NCBI GenBank assembly: GCA_021769865.1
Contig: JAETSB010000004.1
Location: 96,714-160,713 of the forward strand
DNA: 64,000 bases
Direction of reading: 5' to 3'
DNA from: Oscillospiraceae bacterium
Lineage (GTDB): Bacteria; Bacillota; Clostridia; Oscillospirales; Oscillospiraceae
Below, piece by piece: positions 42,125-52,191 of this stretch. A model generated the notes under the pieces. The model was not told the DNA's origin. It ran no database searches and saw only the letters and a list, made by a program, of their open reading frames with translations. Every line of letters starts with the position of its first letter. Position 1 is the stretch's first letter. A program made the position numbers and the translations under genes.

Positions 42125-45100
42125 ATGAACAATTTTTGGAAGAAAAAAGTTCCGGCGTTTTTCCTGACGCTGGTCATGCTGGCGAGCCTCGCGCCCGTTG
42201 CGCTGGCGGCGGAGTGCGCCAATAATGCGCATACTTGGGGGCCTTGGGTCACCCAGACGAAATCTACCTGTAAAGTCCAAGGCAAGGAACAAAAGGAGTG
42301 CACAACCTGCCACAAGACAGAAGAAAGAGCCTTGGATTTGGCGGCCCACAGCTTCCCGGCCGCCTGGAGCTATAAAAATAATGACGTTCATGTCAAGATC
42401 TGCTCCGTCTGCAAATATGAGGAGACTCAGCTCCACACCCACAGCGCCAGCGGCAACATCACGCTGAAGCCCACCTGCACGACGACAGGTCTGCGGACCT
42501 ATCAGTGCTCCGTGTGCGGCACGCCTTATACGGAGACCATCCCCGCTACCGGGCACAGCACCACCCTGACCGCCGACGGCAAGTGCCAGACCTGCGGCCT
42601 GCAGATCGCCCAGGTGGACGGCACCTCTTACACGGTTACATACCGGGTGGGGTCCGGCACCTACTCCTCGGAGCAGGTGCGCAAGGGCGCCTATCCCGCC
42701 AGCGTTCCCAACAACCCCGGGCTGAGCGCCGTCTCCGGCAGCCACACCTTCATGGGCTGGGTCAAGGGCAGCGTCTCCTATCCCGGCTACCGGAACCAGT
42801 CCATCGTGAGCCCCTCCGGGACCGCCGTCACCGCCGCGACGACGTATACCGCCGTCTACCGCCTGAACGCCACGGGGCAGAACGCCACCCTGGCCGTGGG
42901 CACCACCGGCGGCAAGCTGGTGGGCACGGACATCCGCAGCAAGGTGGCCGCCATGTTCGGCGCGCTGACCGGGGAGAGCAGCTTCTCCACCATCCGGTTC
43001 TCCTCCACCGGCGGCAGCGGCAAGCTCTATCACAACAGCCGGCAGGACTCCCTGTATAACCAGTACAGCTACAACGACCTGGCCAGCTATGTCTACTATG
43101 TCCCCAGCACCTCCAACAGCCTCAGCGTGGCCTACACCGCCGTGGATCCGTACAACAACCAGATCTCCGGCACCCTCACCCTCTCCGGCACGCCCGAGAA
43201 TTCCGCCGACATCGTTCTGCGGGTGGCCCCCGGCGGCACGGTGAACTTCAAGGTGGCCCGGTTCGAGGAGGCCTACAAAAAGCTCAGCAACGACAGCGCC
43301 GCCCTGCAGACCGTCGACTTCGCCGTGGGCAGCGACTATAAAAACTTCGACGGAAAGATCTACACCGGGAACAGCGCCCTCAGCGCGGGCGACCTGGACG
43401 ATTACAGCTTCTACACCGACAGCCGCTACAGCGGCAAATACGCCCTGGACTCCCTCAGCTTCCGGGCGGACAGCCGGGCCGACGTGGGGGACGAGCTGGT
43501 CATGACCGTCCGGTTCTATGACCGCTACACCCACTACGACGGCACCCTCCGCATCCTCGTGGACAAGAACGGCCGGCAGGAGGGCGAGGTGGTCTACCAC
43601 GTGGCCCCCGGCGGCTCCGTCACCTTCAACCGCAGCGATTTCAACCAGGCCTATCAGGACCTGGCCAACACCACCCGGACGCTGAACTACGTGGAATTCG
43701 ACCCCGGCGACGCCTACACCACCTTCGGCGGCAAGATCAGCGTCTCCGGCCACGCCGACTTCACCAAGAACGAGCTGTCCCGGGAGTGGTTCTATTACTC
43801 CACCGACCGGCGGGACAGCTATGGCATCGACGAGCTGGTCTTCCGGGCCTCCAGCGGCGCCCGGGACGGGGACTCCCTGGAGATCCCCTTCTGGGCCTGC
43901 TACGACCGGGACGACGAGGTGAAGTGCACCCTGCGGATCGTCATCGACAAGAACGGCTCCCAGGACACCGTCACCCTGAACGTGGCCCCCGGCGGCACCG
44001 CCCGGCTGGACAAGACCGCCTTCAACAAGGTCTACCAATACCTCTCCGGCTACAACAACCGGACCATCACCGCCGTGTCCTTCTACGCGCCGGACAGCTA
44101 CCGGAATTTTGACGGCGCGCTGTACGTGAAGAATGTGGACCTCCGCCTCCAGGACCTGAGCCACGACGAGACCTGGTTCTACTACAGCTCCAGCGACGCG
44201 GGCCGGAACGACTACCTGCTGGAGGACGTGACCTTCCAGGCGGACCGGGACGCCCGGGAGAACGCCAGCCTGGCCATCCCCTTCCGGGCCTACTACAGCA
44301 ATGACCGGGACGACTACGAGGAGGGCACCCTCCGCATCGTGGTGACCTCCGACGCCAACACCATCACCTATGAGGCGGCCCCCGGCGGCTCCATCGCCTT
44401 TACCGCCAGCGATTTCAACCGGGCCTATCAGACCATGTCCGGCACCAGCCGGACCATCAAGTACGTGGCCTTCGAGGCGGGCAGCGACTACGCCAGCTTT
44501 GCCGGAAAGCTCTATACCGGAAACGTCCCCCTCACCCGCAGCGACCTCACCTACAGCAAGACCCAGTTCTACAACGGTACCCCCAACTACGGCACCTACT
44601 CCATCGGCAGCCTCTACTTCCGGCCCGACGCCACGGCCAAGGACGGCAGCACGCTGACCATGCCCTTCCGGGCCTATTACGAAAGCAGCGACTATGAGCA
44701 GGGCACGCTGAAGCTGATCGTGGGCTCCGGCGGCGATATCGCCTATACCGTCACCCCGGGCAAGACGGTGAACTTCGACCGGACCAAGTTCGACGACTTC
44801 TTCCGCAAGACCTATTCCAGCTCCAGCCTGGACTACGTGGTCTTCGACGTGCCCGGCACCGCGGACCTGCCGGACACCTCCGGCACCCTGTACGCCGGGT
44901 ACAACACCAGCTATTCCGTCTCCTTCAGCCGGAACGGCCTCCGGGACGTGCGCTTTTACTACAGCGCCAGCGACGCGGGCAGGAACGACTACGCCCTGAA
45001 CGATTTGACCTTCGCCGCCGCCAACTCCTTCACCAGCGGCAAGGTGTCCCTGCGCTTCACGGCTTACGGCACCAACGACCGGGAGGTGGAGGGCACCCTG

Positions 45101-46369
45101 GTCATCACGCCGGTGACGGCCTCCGTTACCTCCAACCTGGTGGGCAGCGTGCGCTATGCCGTCACCGCCGGCACCAACGTCCAGATCAGCGCCAACGACC
45201 TGGCCCGGTTCTATAAGACCGCCTACCCCGCCGGGTCGCTGCAGTACGTGGTCTTCAACGATGTGCCCGCCGCCGGGGGCCTGTACTACAACTATTACGG
45301 GGCCAGCCGCTACGGCGCCGCCTCCCGGGAGCAGATCACGGCCTCCAACCGCAGCCGGAACTTCTACGTGAGCCCCGCCTCCCAGACCGAGTACGCCCTG
45401 ACGGAGCTGACCTATGTGCCCTCCGGCTCCAACTACTGCGCCGCCATCCCCTTCACGGCCTACGGCACCAACGGCCAGTCCGTCAACGGGGGCATCCTCA
45501 TCAGCGTCACCAGCAAGGCGGTCTCCGAGGTCTACGGCCCCACGCCCAAGAACACCGCCGTCACCTTCCCGGCCTCCTCCATCGCGGCGGCCGTGTCTGC
45601 CGCCACCGGCACCACCCCCAGCGGCGTCCAGCTGCTGAAGCTCCCCGCCGCCAATGTGGGCACGGTCTACGTGGGCAATACCACCACCCCCGCCAACACC
45701 ACCACGGTCTACGGGTACAACACCGGAACCGAGCAGCTGGGCCAGCTCCGCTTCGTGCCCCAGACCAACTACACCGGCCCAGTGGAGATCCCCTATGTGG
45801 CGATGAATGCCAGCGGCACCCCCATCGCCTCCGGCATGTTCTCCATGGGCGTGCTGAACGCCCGGAAGGAGTTCAAGGACATCACCGCCGCCACCTGGTG
45901 CTATAAGTACGTCATGGAGCTGGCGGACGCCTCCGTCATCGACGGCTACGCCGACGGGAACTTCAAGCCGGACAGCACCATCACTTACGGCGCGGCGCTG
46001 AAGCTCATTATGCTGGCGGCGGGCTACCCCGAGCAGGCCCCCACCGTTCCCGGCAGCACCTTCAGCGGCTATCTGGCCAAGGCCCAGGCCGACGGACTGG
46101 TCACCCGCAGCAACGTGGCCCTGAACGGGCCCATCACCCGCCTCCAGGTGGCCCAGCTGGCCGCCGGGGCGATGAAGCTGGACATCAACAACCTCTCCAG
46201 CGTGAAGCCCTTTACCGACACGTCCGACGTCTATGTCCAGGCCCTGAACGCCGCGGGCATCGTCGAGGGCTATTTCAACAACGGCACCAGCACCTTCCGC
46301 CCCTCCAACACCCTGACCCGGGGGCAGGTCTCCGCCATTGTCTGGCGGATGCGGAACTACCAGAAGTAA
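42125..46369 (+). CDS. Large secreted repeat protein with SLH anchor
   Basis: A 1414-residue surface protein. The start is ATG 42125 behind GGAGGT. A signal peptide (1-29, ending ALAA) is followed by CxxC-rich units (CTTCHKTEE, CSVCKYEE, CSVCGTPYTETIPATGHS, CQTCGLQ) that look like small zinc-binding modules. Residues about 360-1120 hold six or seven tandem repeats of roughly 120 residues, each with a V/A-A-P-G-G-(S/T) start, an F-x-x-(A/V)-Y motif, an L-x-Y-V-x-F strand and a (P/M)-F-R-A-Y/C-Y strand; I cannot assign them to a family. Three SLH repeats (about 1260-1414) end the chain. Role: probably a structural S-layer or adhesive protein. Confidence 0.88.
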   Translation: MNNFWKKKVPAFFLTLVMLASLAPVALAAECANNAHTWGPWVTQTKSTCKVQGKEQKECTTCHKTEERALDLAAHSFPAAWSYKNNDVHVKICSVCKYEETQLHTHSASGNITLKPTCTTTGLRTYQCSVCGTPYTETIPATGHSTTLTADGKCQTCGLQIAQVDGTSYTVTYRVGSGTYSSEQVRKGAYPASVPNNPGLSAVSGSHTFMGWVKGSVSYPGYRNQSIVSPSGTAVTAATTYTAVYRLNATGQNATLAVGTTGGKLVGTDIRSKVAAMFGALTGESSFSTIRFSSTGGSGKLYHNSRQDSLYNQYSYNDLASYVYYVPSTSNSLSVAYTAVDPYNNQISGTLTLSGTPENSADIVLRVAPGGTVNFKVARFEEAYKKLSNDSAALQTVDFAVGSDYKNFDGKIYTGNSALSAGDLDDYSFYTDSRYSGKYALDSLSFRADSRADVGDELVMTVRFYDRYTHYDGTLRILVDKNGRQEGEVVYHVAPGGSVTFNRSDFNQAYQDLANTTRTLNYVEFDPGDAYTTFGGKISVSGHADFTKNELSREWFYYSTDRRDSYGIDELVFRASSGARDGDSLEIPFWACYDRDDEVKCTLRIVIDKNGSQDTVTLNVAPGGTARLDKTAFNKVYQYLSGYNNRTITAVSFYAPDSYRNFDGALYVKNVDLRLQDLSHDETWFYYSSSDAGRNDYLLEDVTFQADRDARENASLAIPFRAYYSNDRDDYEEGTLRIVVTSDANTITYEAAPGGSIAFTASDFNRAYQTMSGTSRTIKYVAFEAGSDYASFAGKLYTGNVPLTRSDLTYSKTQFYNGTPNYGTYSIGSLYFRPDATAKDGSTLTMPFRAYYESSDYEQGTLKLIVGSGGDIAYTVTPGKTVNFDRTKFDDFFRKTYSSSSLDYVVFDVPGTADLPDTSGTLYAGYNTSYSVSFSRNGLRDVRFYYSASDAGRNDYALNDLTFAAANSFTSGKVSLRFTAYGTNDREVEGTLVITPVTASVTSNLVGSVRYAVTAGTNVQISANDLARFYKTAYPAGSLQYVVFNDVPAAGGLYYNYYGASRYGAASREQITASNRSRNFYVSPASQTEYALTELTYVPSGSNYCAAIPFTAYGTNGQSVNGGILISVTSKAVSEVYGPTPKNTAVTFPASSIAAAVSAATGTTPSGVQLLKLPAANVGTVYVGNTTTPANTTTVYGYNTGTEQLGQLRFVPQTNYTGPVEIPYVAMNASGTPIASGMFSMGVLNARKEFKDITAATWCYKYVMELADASVIDGYADGNFKPDSTITYGAALKLIMLAAGYPEQAPTVPGSTFSGYLAKAQADGLVTRSNVALNGPITRLQVAQLAAGAMKLDINNLSSVKPFTDTSDVYVQALNAAGIVEGYFNNGTSTFRPSNTLTRGQVSAIVWRMRNYQK

Positions 46370-46383
46370 TTCATAGCCGCATT

Positions 46384-46412
46384 CCAAGAGCCGCCCGAAA
46401 GGGCGGCTCTTG
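46384..46412 (+). terminator. Hairpin after the large SLH gene
   Basis: CCAAGAGCCGCCC-GAAA-GGGCGGCTCTTGG forms a 13-bp stem with a GNRA loop. No T-run follows, so termination strength is uncertain. Confidence 0.6.
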
Positions 46413-46441
46413 GCTTCCGAAACCCTTCCGAAAAGTTTCTC

Positions 46442-46470
46442 TTTACAAATAAATTTCCCTCCTATATAAT
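46442..46470 (+). promoter_or_regulatory. Sigma-A promoter of prfB
   Basis: TTTACA (46442-46447), 17-bp spacer, TATAAT (46465-46470). Confidence 0.78.
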
Positions 46471-46502
46471 ACATGGGCTAGGAAAATCTGTGAGGATGGA
46501 GA

Positions 46503-47633
46503 ATGACCATGGCTTTGATCGAATACGACGCTTACAAGCAGAAGCTCCGGGACCTGAAGCCGGAGCTGGATGAGCTTTCCGCCGCCCTGGACATCGACGC
46601 GGCCCGGCAGGAGGCCGCCCGCTTAGAGGACGAGACCGCCCAGGACGGCTTCTGGAACGACCTGGAGCGGTCCCAGAAGGTCCAGCAGCGGCTCAAGCAG
46701 CTGCAAAACAAGATCGTCCGGCAGGAGAAGCTCCTCTCCGCCTGGGAGGACCTGACGGCCCTGTGCGAGATGGGCCAGGAGGCCGACGACCCGGAGATCC
46801 TGGAGGAGCTGAAGGGCGAATACGCCGCTCTGGAGGACCGGGCCGCCGAGACCCGGATGGCAACGCTCCTCTCCGGGGAGTACGACGGGTGCAACGCGAT
46901 TTTGCAGTTCCACGCCGGGGCGGGCGGCACCGAGGCCCAGGACTGGGCCCAGATGCTCTACCGCATGTACACCCGCTGGGTGGAGCGGAAGGGCTTCACC
47001 TACAAGATTCTGGACTACGAGGACGGGGACGAGGCGGGCATCAAGTCCGCCGCCATCTCCATCGAGGGGGAGAACGCCTACGGCCTCCTCAAGAGCGAGA
47101 ACGGCGTCCACCGGCTGGTCCGGGTCTCCCCCTTCGACGCCAACGCCCGGCGGCAGACCTCCTTCGCCGCCGTGGAGGTCATGCCGGAGCTGGAGAACGA
47201 CGAGTCCATCGAGATTCGGGACGAGGACATCGAGATGCAGGTCTACCGGGCCAGCGGCGCCGGCGGCCAGCACGTCAACAAGACCTCCTCCGCCGTCCGG
47301 CTGATTCACAAGCCCACGGGCATCGTGGTGGCCTCCCAGCAGGAGCGCAGCCAGTTCCAGAACAAGGACAACTGTATGAAGATGCTCCGGGCCAAGCTGC
47401 TGGAGCTGAAGGCCCAGCAGCACGCGGAGAAGATCTCCGACATCAAGGGCGTGCAGATGAAGATCGAGTGGGGCAGCCAGATCCGCTCCTATGTGTTCAT
47501 GCCCTACCAGATGGTGAAGGACACCCGGACCAGCTTCGAGACCGCCAACATCGACGCCGTCATGGACGGGGACCTGGACGGCTTCCTCAACGCCTACCTG
47601 ACCCAGCTGGCCACCGGGGAACTGAAGAAATAA
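46503..47633 (+). CDS. prfB: Peptide chain release factor 2
   Basis: A 376-residue RF2 that ends translation at UGA and UAA. Stop-codon-reading SPF is in VSPFDANARRQTSF and the catalytic GGQ in GAGGQHVNKTSSAVR. The reading frame is continuous from the start: the autoregulatory UGA frameshift found in many prfB genes near codon 25 is absent. Start may be ATG 46503 or the second ATG at 46509. The gene stands between two surface/secreted protein genes. Confidence 0.95.
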   Translation: MTMALIEYDAYKQKLRDLKPELDELSAALDIDAARQEAARLEDETAQDGFWNDLERSQKVQQRLKQLQNKIVRQEKLLSAWEDLTALCEMGQEADDPEILEELKGEYAALEDRAAETRMATLLSGEYDGCNAILQFHAGAGGTEAQDWAQMLYRMYTRWVERKGFTYKILDYEDGDEAGIKSAAISIEGENAYGLLKSENGVHRLVRVSPFDANARRQTSFAAVEVMPELENDESIEIRDEDIEMQVYRASGAGGQHVNKTSSAVRLIHKPTGIVVASQQERSQFQNKDNCMKMLRAKLLELKAQQHAEKISDIKGVQMKIEWGSQIRSYVFMPYQMVKDTRTSFETANIDAVMDGDLDGFLNAYLTQLATGELKK

Positions 47634-47649
47634 GAGGGAAGAATATTCC

Positions 47650-48342
47650 ATGAAACCCATTCTGCTTTTGACTCTGGTTCTCTGCCTGTCCCTCCCTGTT
47701 CCGGCCCTAGAGGACGGCGGGGCGCAGGGGGAGGAAGGGCCCGCGGCCGTTATCGCGGCAGGCGAGCCGATCGACGCCGGCACAGCCTGGTCCGTTGCGG
47801 ATAACCAGTATCCAACGGGTACCCTTCAGAACGGACAGCCCGTCACCGAGGAAAACGTCCTTGCGCTTCTGGCGGAGGCCAAAACGCTCTGGCCCGACGG
47901 CATGACCTGGACCTACCTGGACCGGGAGAAATCCGGAAATAACGTATACAATTCGGACCCCAGCACGTCCGTCGGCGCGGCCTGCGTCGCCGAATACCAG
48001 GTTTCCCATGTGGAGGCATGCGGGGCGTTCGCGGCCATGCTCAGCGACTATGTGTTCGGTCCCTCCGGCAACCCCGCCCGCAGGCTGGAGGACAACGCCC
48101 AGGTGCGCCCCGGGGACATTGTGTTCCGGATCCATCCCGACGGCGCCGCAGCCCATGTCAATATTGCCATGACCACCGCCCACGAGGAGGGCGGCGTGCC
48201 CTGTATCCGGACCGCCGACGGCAACGTCGGGGGTAAAGTGCGGTGGTTTGACGCCGTCTCCAACTACCCCACCCGGGTGAATGGCGAGCCGCGCTGGCTG
48301 GGCGACTCCATCCGCGTCGTCTACACCCGCTACCCTGAATAA
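47650..48342 (+). CDS. Secreted NlpC/P60- or CHAP-like protein
   Basis: A 230-residue exported protein. Residues 1-19 are a signal peptide ending PVPA. The C-terminal half has a cysteine in VEACGAFAAMLSDYVFG, the VRPGDIVFRI strand and a histidine in AAHVNIAMT, the order expected of the NlpC/P60-CHAP papain-like fold. It is a probable cell-wall hydrolase or amidase, with substrate unknown. It starts 17 bases after prfB and may be co-transcribed. Confidence in the fold is moderate. Confidence 0.7.
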   Translation: MKPILLLTLVLCLSLPVPALEDGGAQGEEGPAAVIAAGEPIDAGTAWSVADNQYPTGTLQNGQPVTEENVLALLAEAKTLWPDGMTWTYLDREKSGNNVYNSDPSTSVGAACVAEYQVSHVEACGAFAAMLSDYVFGPSGNPARRLEDNAQVRPGDIVFRIHPDGAAAHVNIAMTTAHEEGGVPCIRTADGNVGGKVRWFDAVSNYPTRVNGEPRWLGDSIRVVYTRYPE

Positions 48343-48362
48343 CCCCTGTTCTCAGCCTTCTG

Positions 48363-48395
48363 AAAGGCGCGGCTCTTGCGGCCGCGTCCTTTTTC
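48363..48395 (+). terminator. Rho-independent terminator
   Basis: AAAGGCGCGGC pairs with GCCGCGTCCTTT (one bulge), followed by TTTTT. Confidence 0.75.
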
Positions 48396-48430
48396 CGCAG
48401 AGTCCCGCATATACAGAAAGGATACTAAAG

Positions 48431-49828
48431 ATGAAAGACAACAAATTGCAATCACCTGGTTCCGCTCCCCAGGAGAACAAGATGGGCACCATGGCCATCG
48501 CCCCCCTGCTGTTCGGCATGGCGGTACCCATGATGATCTCCATGCTGGTCCAGGCCCTCTACAACGTGGTGGACAGCATCTTCGTGGCCCGCATCAGCCA
48601 GGACGCGCTGAATGCCGTCTCCCTGGCCTTCCCCCTCCAGAACCTGATGATCGCCGTGGGCGGCGGCACCGGCGTGGGCATGAACGCCCTGCTGTCCCGC
48701 TCCCTGGGGGAGAAGAAGCAGGACCAGGCGGACCAGGCCGCCAACACCGGCATCTTTGTCTTCCTGGTCAGCGCCGTGGTGTTCGGCGTGTGCGGCTTTC
48801 TGCTGGCCCGGCCCTTCTTCCTGGCCCAGACGGACATTGCCTCCATCGTGGACTACGGCACGGATTACGCCCGCATCTGCCTGGGGCTCTCCATCGGCAT
48901 TTTCAGCCAGTTCTGCTTTGAGCGGCTCCTCCAGTCCACCGGCCGGACGGTGTACTCCATGATCACCCAGCTCATCGGAGCGCTTATCAACATCATTCTG
49001 GACCCGATCCTGATTTTCGGCCTCTTCGGCTTTCCCCGGCTGGAGGTGGCGGGGGCCGCCGTGGCCACGGTGTTTGGCCAGATTGTGGCCGCCCTCATTG
49101 GCCTTTGGATGAATCTGAAATTCAACAAGGACATTCACATCCGCCCCCGGGCCATCCGCCCGGACCGGTTTATCGTCCGGGAGATTTACCGGGTAGGCCT
49201 TCCCTCCATCATCATGCAGTCCATCGGGTCCATTATGGTCTTCGGCATGAACCAGATCCTGATGGGCTTCACGGATACGGCCACGGCGGTGTTCGGGGCT
49301 TACTTCAAGCTCCAGAGCTTCATCTTCATGCCGGTCTTCGGCCTGAACAACGGCATGGTGCCCATCATCTCCTACAACTACGGCGCGGCCCGGCTGGACC
49401 GGGTGCGCCAGACCTTCCGCCTCACGGCCACGGTGGCCACGGTCATTATGGTGGCCGGCTGCGCGGCCTTCAACCTGATTCCCGGGGTGCTGCTGGGCTT
49501 CTTCACGCCCTCGGCGGAGATGCTGGCCATCGGCACCGTGGCCCTGCGGGTCATCAGCTACTCCTTCCTGCTGGCGGGCTTCGACATCATCGCCGGGTCC
49601 GTCTGCCAGGCCATCGGCAACCCGGTCCACACGCTGATCTGCTCCGTCTGCCGCCAGCTGGTGGCCCTGCTGCCGGCGGCGTGGCTGCTGGCCCGGACGG
49701 GGATTCTGGACCTGGTGTGGTTCTGCTTCCCCATCTCGGAGCTGGTGTCCCTGGTATTGAGCATCCTCTTCCTCCGCAAGACCATGCGGGCGGCGGAGGC
49801 GAAAATCGCGGCCCTTGGAAACGGATAA
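48431..49828 (+). CDS. MATE-family efflux transporter
   Basis: A 465-residue, 12-helix multidrug/toxin exporter coupled to Na+ or H+. It has the MATE N-terminus PLLFGMAVPMMISMLVQALYNVVDSIFVA and a second half beginning GLPSIIMQSIGSIMVFGMNQIL with the matching pseudo-repeat; LQSTGRTVYSMI and DPILIFGLFG are typical. ATG 48431 follows AAAGGA, and the upstream open frame from 48281 overlaps the previous gene. Substrate unknown. Confidence 0.92.
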   Translation: MKDNKLQSPGSAPQENKMGTMAIAPLLFGMAVPMMISMLVQALYNVVDSIFVARISQDALNAVSLAFPLQNLMIAVGGGTGVGMNALLSRSLGEKKQDQADQAANTGIFVFLVSAVVFGVCGFLLARPFFLAQTDIASIVDYGTDYARICLGLSIGIFSQFCFERLLQSTGRTVYSMITQLIGALINIILDPILIFGLFGFPRLEVAGAAVATVFGQIVAALIGLWMNLKFNKDIHIRPRAIRPDRFIVREIYRVGLPSIIMQSIGSIMVFGMNQILMGFTDTATAVFGAYFKLQSFIFMPVFGLNNGMVPIISYNYGAARLDRVRQTFRLTATVATVIMVAGCAAFNLIPGVLLGFFTPSAEMLAIGTVALRVISYSFLLAGFDIIAGSVCQAIGNPVHTLICSVCRQLVALLPAAWLLARTGILDLVWFCFPISELVSLVLSILFLRKTMRAAEAKIAALGNG

Positions 49829-49853
49829 ACGGATTACGGAAAACGGAGGCTTT

Positions 49854-52016
49854 ATGGAACCCATCATCACCCAATTGGCCCAGGAGCTGGACCAGCCCGC
49901 CCAATACGTGGAGAACGTGGTGCGGCTGCTGGACGAGGGCAACACCATCCCCTTCATCGCCCGGTACCGCAAGGAGCTTCACGGGGCCATGGACGACACC
50001 ACGCTCCGCAATCTGGAGGAGCGGCTGAACTATCTCCGGGGCCTCCAGGAGCGGCGGGAGACCGTCAAGAACGCCATTGCCGAACAGGGCAAGCTGACGG
50101 AGGAGCTGGCGGCCGCCATTGACGGCGCGGCCACCCTGGCGGAGGTGGAGGACCTGTACCGGCCCTATAAGCAGAAGCGCCGGACCCGGGCCACGGTGGC
50201 CCGGGAGAAGGGCCTGGCCCCCCTGGCGGAGCGGCTCTTCGCCCAAGGGGCGGACTGCCCGGACCCCCTGACGGAGGCGGCGAAGTATCTCAACCCCGAA
50301 CAGGGCGTGGAGACGGCGGAGGACGCCCTGGCGGGGGCCTCCGACATTGTGGCGGAGACCCTCAGCGACGACGCGGAGCTGCGGAAGGTCCTCCGGGAGC
50401 TGCTGGCGAAACACGGAACACTCCACAGCGAGGCCGCTGTGGAGGAGGACACCGTCTACCGGCTCTATTACGACTTCACCCGCCCCCTCTCCCAGATGCA
50501 GGGACACCAGGTCCTGGCCATCAACCGGGGGGAGAAGGAGGAGAAGCTGAAGGTGTCCGTGGAGCTGGACCGGGAGCTGGCCCTGCGGACCCTGCGCCGC
50601 CGGGTAGTGGGTCCCGGGACTCCCGCCATGGAGTTTGTGAAGGCCGCGGCGGAGGACGCCTACGACCGCCTGATCTTCCCCTCTCTGGAGCGGGAGGCCA
50701 GGAGCGGCCTGACGGAGACCGCCAGCGAGGGAGCCATCGGCCAGTTCGCCCTGAACCTCAAGCCCCTTCTGATGCAGCCCCCGGTGAAGGGAAAGGTGAC
50801 CATGGGCCTGGACCCGGGCTACCGCATGGGCTGCAAGGTGGCCGTGGTGGACGGCACCGGCAAGGTGCTGGACACCGCCGTGGTCTACCCCACCTACGGC
50901 GAGCGGCAGAAGAAGGAGGCCATCGCCGCCCTGGCGAAGCTCATACAAAGACACGGCGTGGAGCACATCGCCATTGGCAACGGCACCGCCAGCCGGGAGA
51001 CGGAGCAGATGGCGGTGGAGCTCATCCGCCAGGTGAACGAGGCCGGGGCGAGGGTCAGCTATATGATCGTCTCCGAGGCGGGGGCGTCGGTGTATTCCGC
51101 CAGCAAGCTGGCGGCGGAGGAGTTCCCGGAGTACGACGTAAACCTCCGCTCCGCCGTGTCCATCGCAAGGCGTTTGCAAGACCCCCTGGCGGAGCTGGTG
51201 AAGATTGACCCCAAGGCCATCGGCGTGGGGCAGTACCAGCACGACTGTCCCCCCAAGCGGCTGGACGAGGCGTTGAACGGCGTAGTGGAGGACTGCGTGA
51301 ACGCCGTGGGAGTGGACGTGAACACCGCCTCTCCGTCCCTGCTCCAGCGGGTGGCCGGCCTGACGGCGGCCACGGCGAAGAACTTAGTTGCCTACCGGGA
51401 GGAAAACGGCCCCTTCACCGCCCGGAAGCAGATCTTGAAGGTCCCCAAGCTGGGACCCAAGGCCTTCCAGCAGTGCGCGGGCTTCCTCCGGGTACCGGAG
51501 AGCAAGTCCGTATTGGACAACACCGCCGTTCACCCGGAGAGCTACGGCGCGGCGGAGACCCTGCTGTCCCTGACGGGCCACAGCCTGGCGGACGTGAAGG
51601 CGGGGAAGCTCCAGGACCTGCCCGCCCAGGTGACGGCCTACGGCGAGGAGAAGGCGGCGGCGGACGCGGGGGTGGGCGTGCCCACCCTGCGGGACGTGGT
51701 GGCGGAGCTGATGAAGCCGGGCCGGGACGTCCGGGACGACCTGCCCAAGCCGGTGCTGCGGACGGACGTGCTGGAGATGAAGGACCTGAAGCCCGGCATG
51801 GTCCTGACGGGGACGGTGCGGAACGTCATCGACTTCGGGGTGTTTGTGGACATCGGCGTCCACCAGGACGGGCTGGTCCACATCTCCCAGGTGGCGGACA
51901 AATTCATCAAGCATCCCTCCGAGGTGGTCTCCGTGGGGGACGTGGTGAAGGTTGTGGTGCTGGAGGTGGACGAGAAAAAGAAGCGGATCTCCCTGTCCAT
52001 GAAGCAGGCGAAATAG
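49854..52016 (+). CDS. tex: Tex-family RNA-binding transcription accessory protein
   Basis: A 720-residue Tex homologue. It has the N-terminal helical Tex_N region (NVVRLLDEGNTIPFIARYRKE), the YqgF-like nuclease-fold domain around VTMGLDPGYRMGCKVAVVD, two helix-hairpin-helix segments (VGVDVNTASPSLLQRVAGL) and a C-terminal S1 domain (GMVLTGTVRNVIDFGVFVDIG). It binds nucleic acid and affects transcription and stress tolerance in other bacteria. ATG 49854 follows GGAGG closely. It lies 25 bases after the MATE gene. Confidence 0.94.
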   Translation: MEPIITQLAQELDQPAQYVENVVRLLDEGNTIPFIARYRKELHGAMDDTTLRNLEERLNYLRGLQERRETVKNAIAEQGKLTEELAAAIDGAATLAEVEDLYRPYKQKRRTRATVAREKGLAPLAERLFAQGADCPDPLTEAAKYLNPEQGVETAEDALAGASDIVAETLSDDAELRKVLRELLAKHGTLHSEAAVEEDTVYRLYYDFTRPLSQMQGHQVLAINRGEKEEKLKVSVELDRELALRTLRRRVVGPGTPAMEFVKAAAEDAYDRLIFPSLEREARSGLTETASEGAIGQFALNLKPLLMQPPVKGKVTMGLDPGYRMGCKVAVVDGTGKVLDTAVVYPTYGERQKKEAIAALAKLIQRHGVEHIAIGNGTASRETEQMAVELIRQVNEAGARVSYMIVSEAGASVYSASKLAAEEFPEYDVNLRSAVSIARRLQDPLAELVKIDPKAIGVGQYQHDCPPKRLDEALNGVVEDCVNAVGVDVNTASPSLLQRVAGLTAATAKNLVAYREENGPFTARKQILKVPKLGPKAFQQCAGFLRVPESKSVLDNTAVHPESYGAAETLLSLTGHSLADVKAGKLQDLPAQVTAYGEEKAAADAGVGVPTLRDVVAELMKPGRDVRDDLPKPVLRTDVLEMKDLKPGMVLTGTVRNVIDFGVFVDIGVHQDGLVHISQVADKFIKHPSEVVSVGDVVKVVVLEVDEKKKRISLSMKQAK

Positions 52017-52160
52017 ACGGCTTGCGGAAGACCAATTCAACGGGAAGGAAGGGTGTGTGCGGCTGCGCCCGCAGGCGCGTTTCGGAGCGCAACCGCCGCT
52101 TGCGGCGGCTCTTAGCGCGGAGATAAACCCAGGAGGGGTTCCCCGCACCATTTCAATCAA

Positions 52161-52190
52161 CAGCATTTCATCCCAAGGGGATGAAATGCG
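52161..52190. other. Perfect hairpin beside the ferredoxin terminator
   Basis: GCATTTCATCCC-AAGG-GGATGAAATGC. There is no T-run, and it may belong to the tex transcript's 3' end. The rest of 52017-52160 shows no gene. Confidence 0.5.
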
Positions 52191-52191
52191 A

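Noticed and set aside
42077..46474. 1465-codon open frame on the minus strand opposite the large SLH gene
   Set aside because: It is a GC-codon shadow of the plus-strand gene, which has a signal peptide, RBS, repeats and SLH domains. The antisense translation is low-complexity Gly/Val/His/Arg text.
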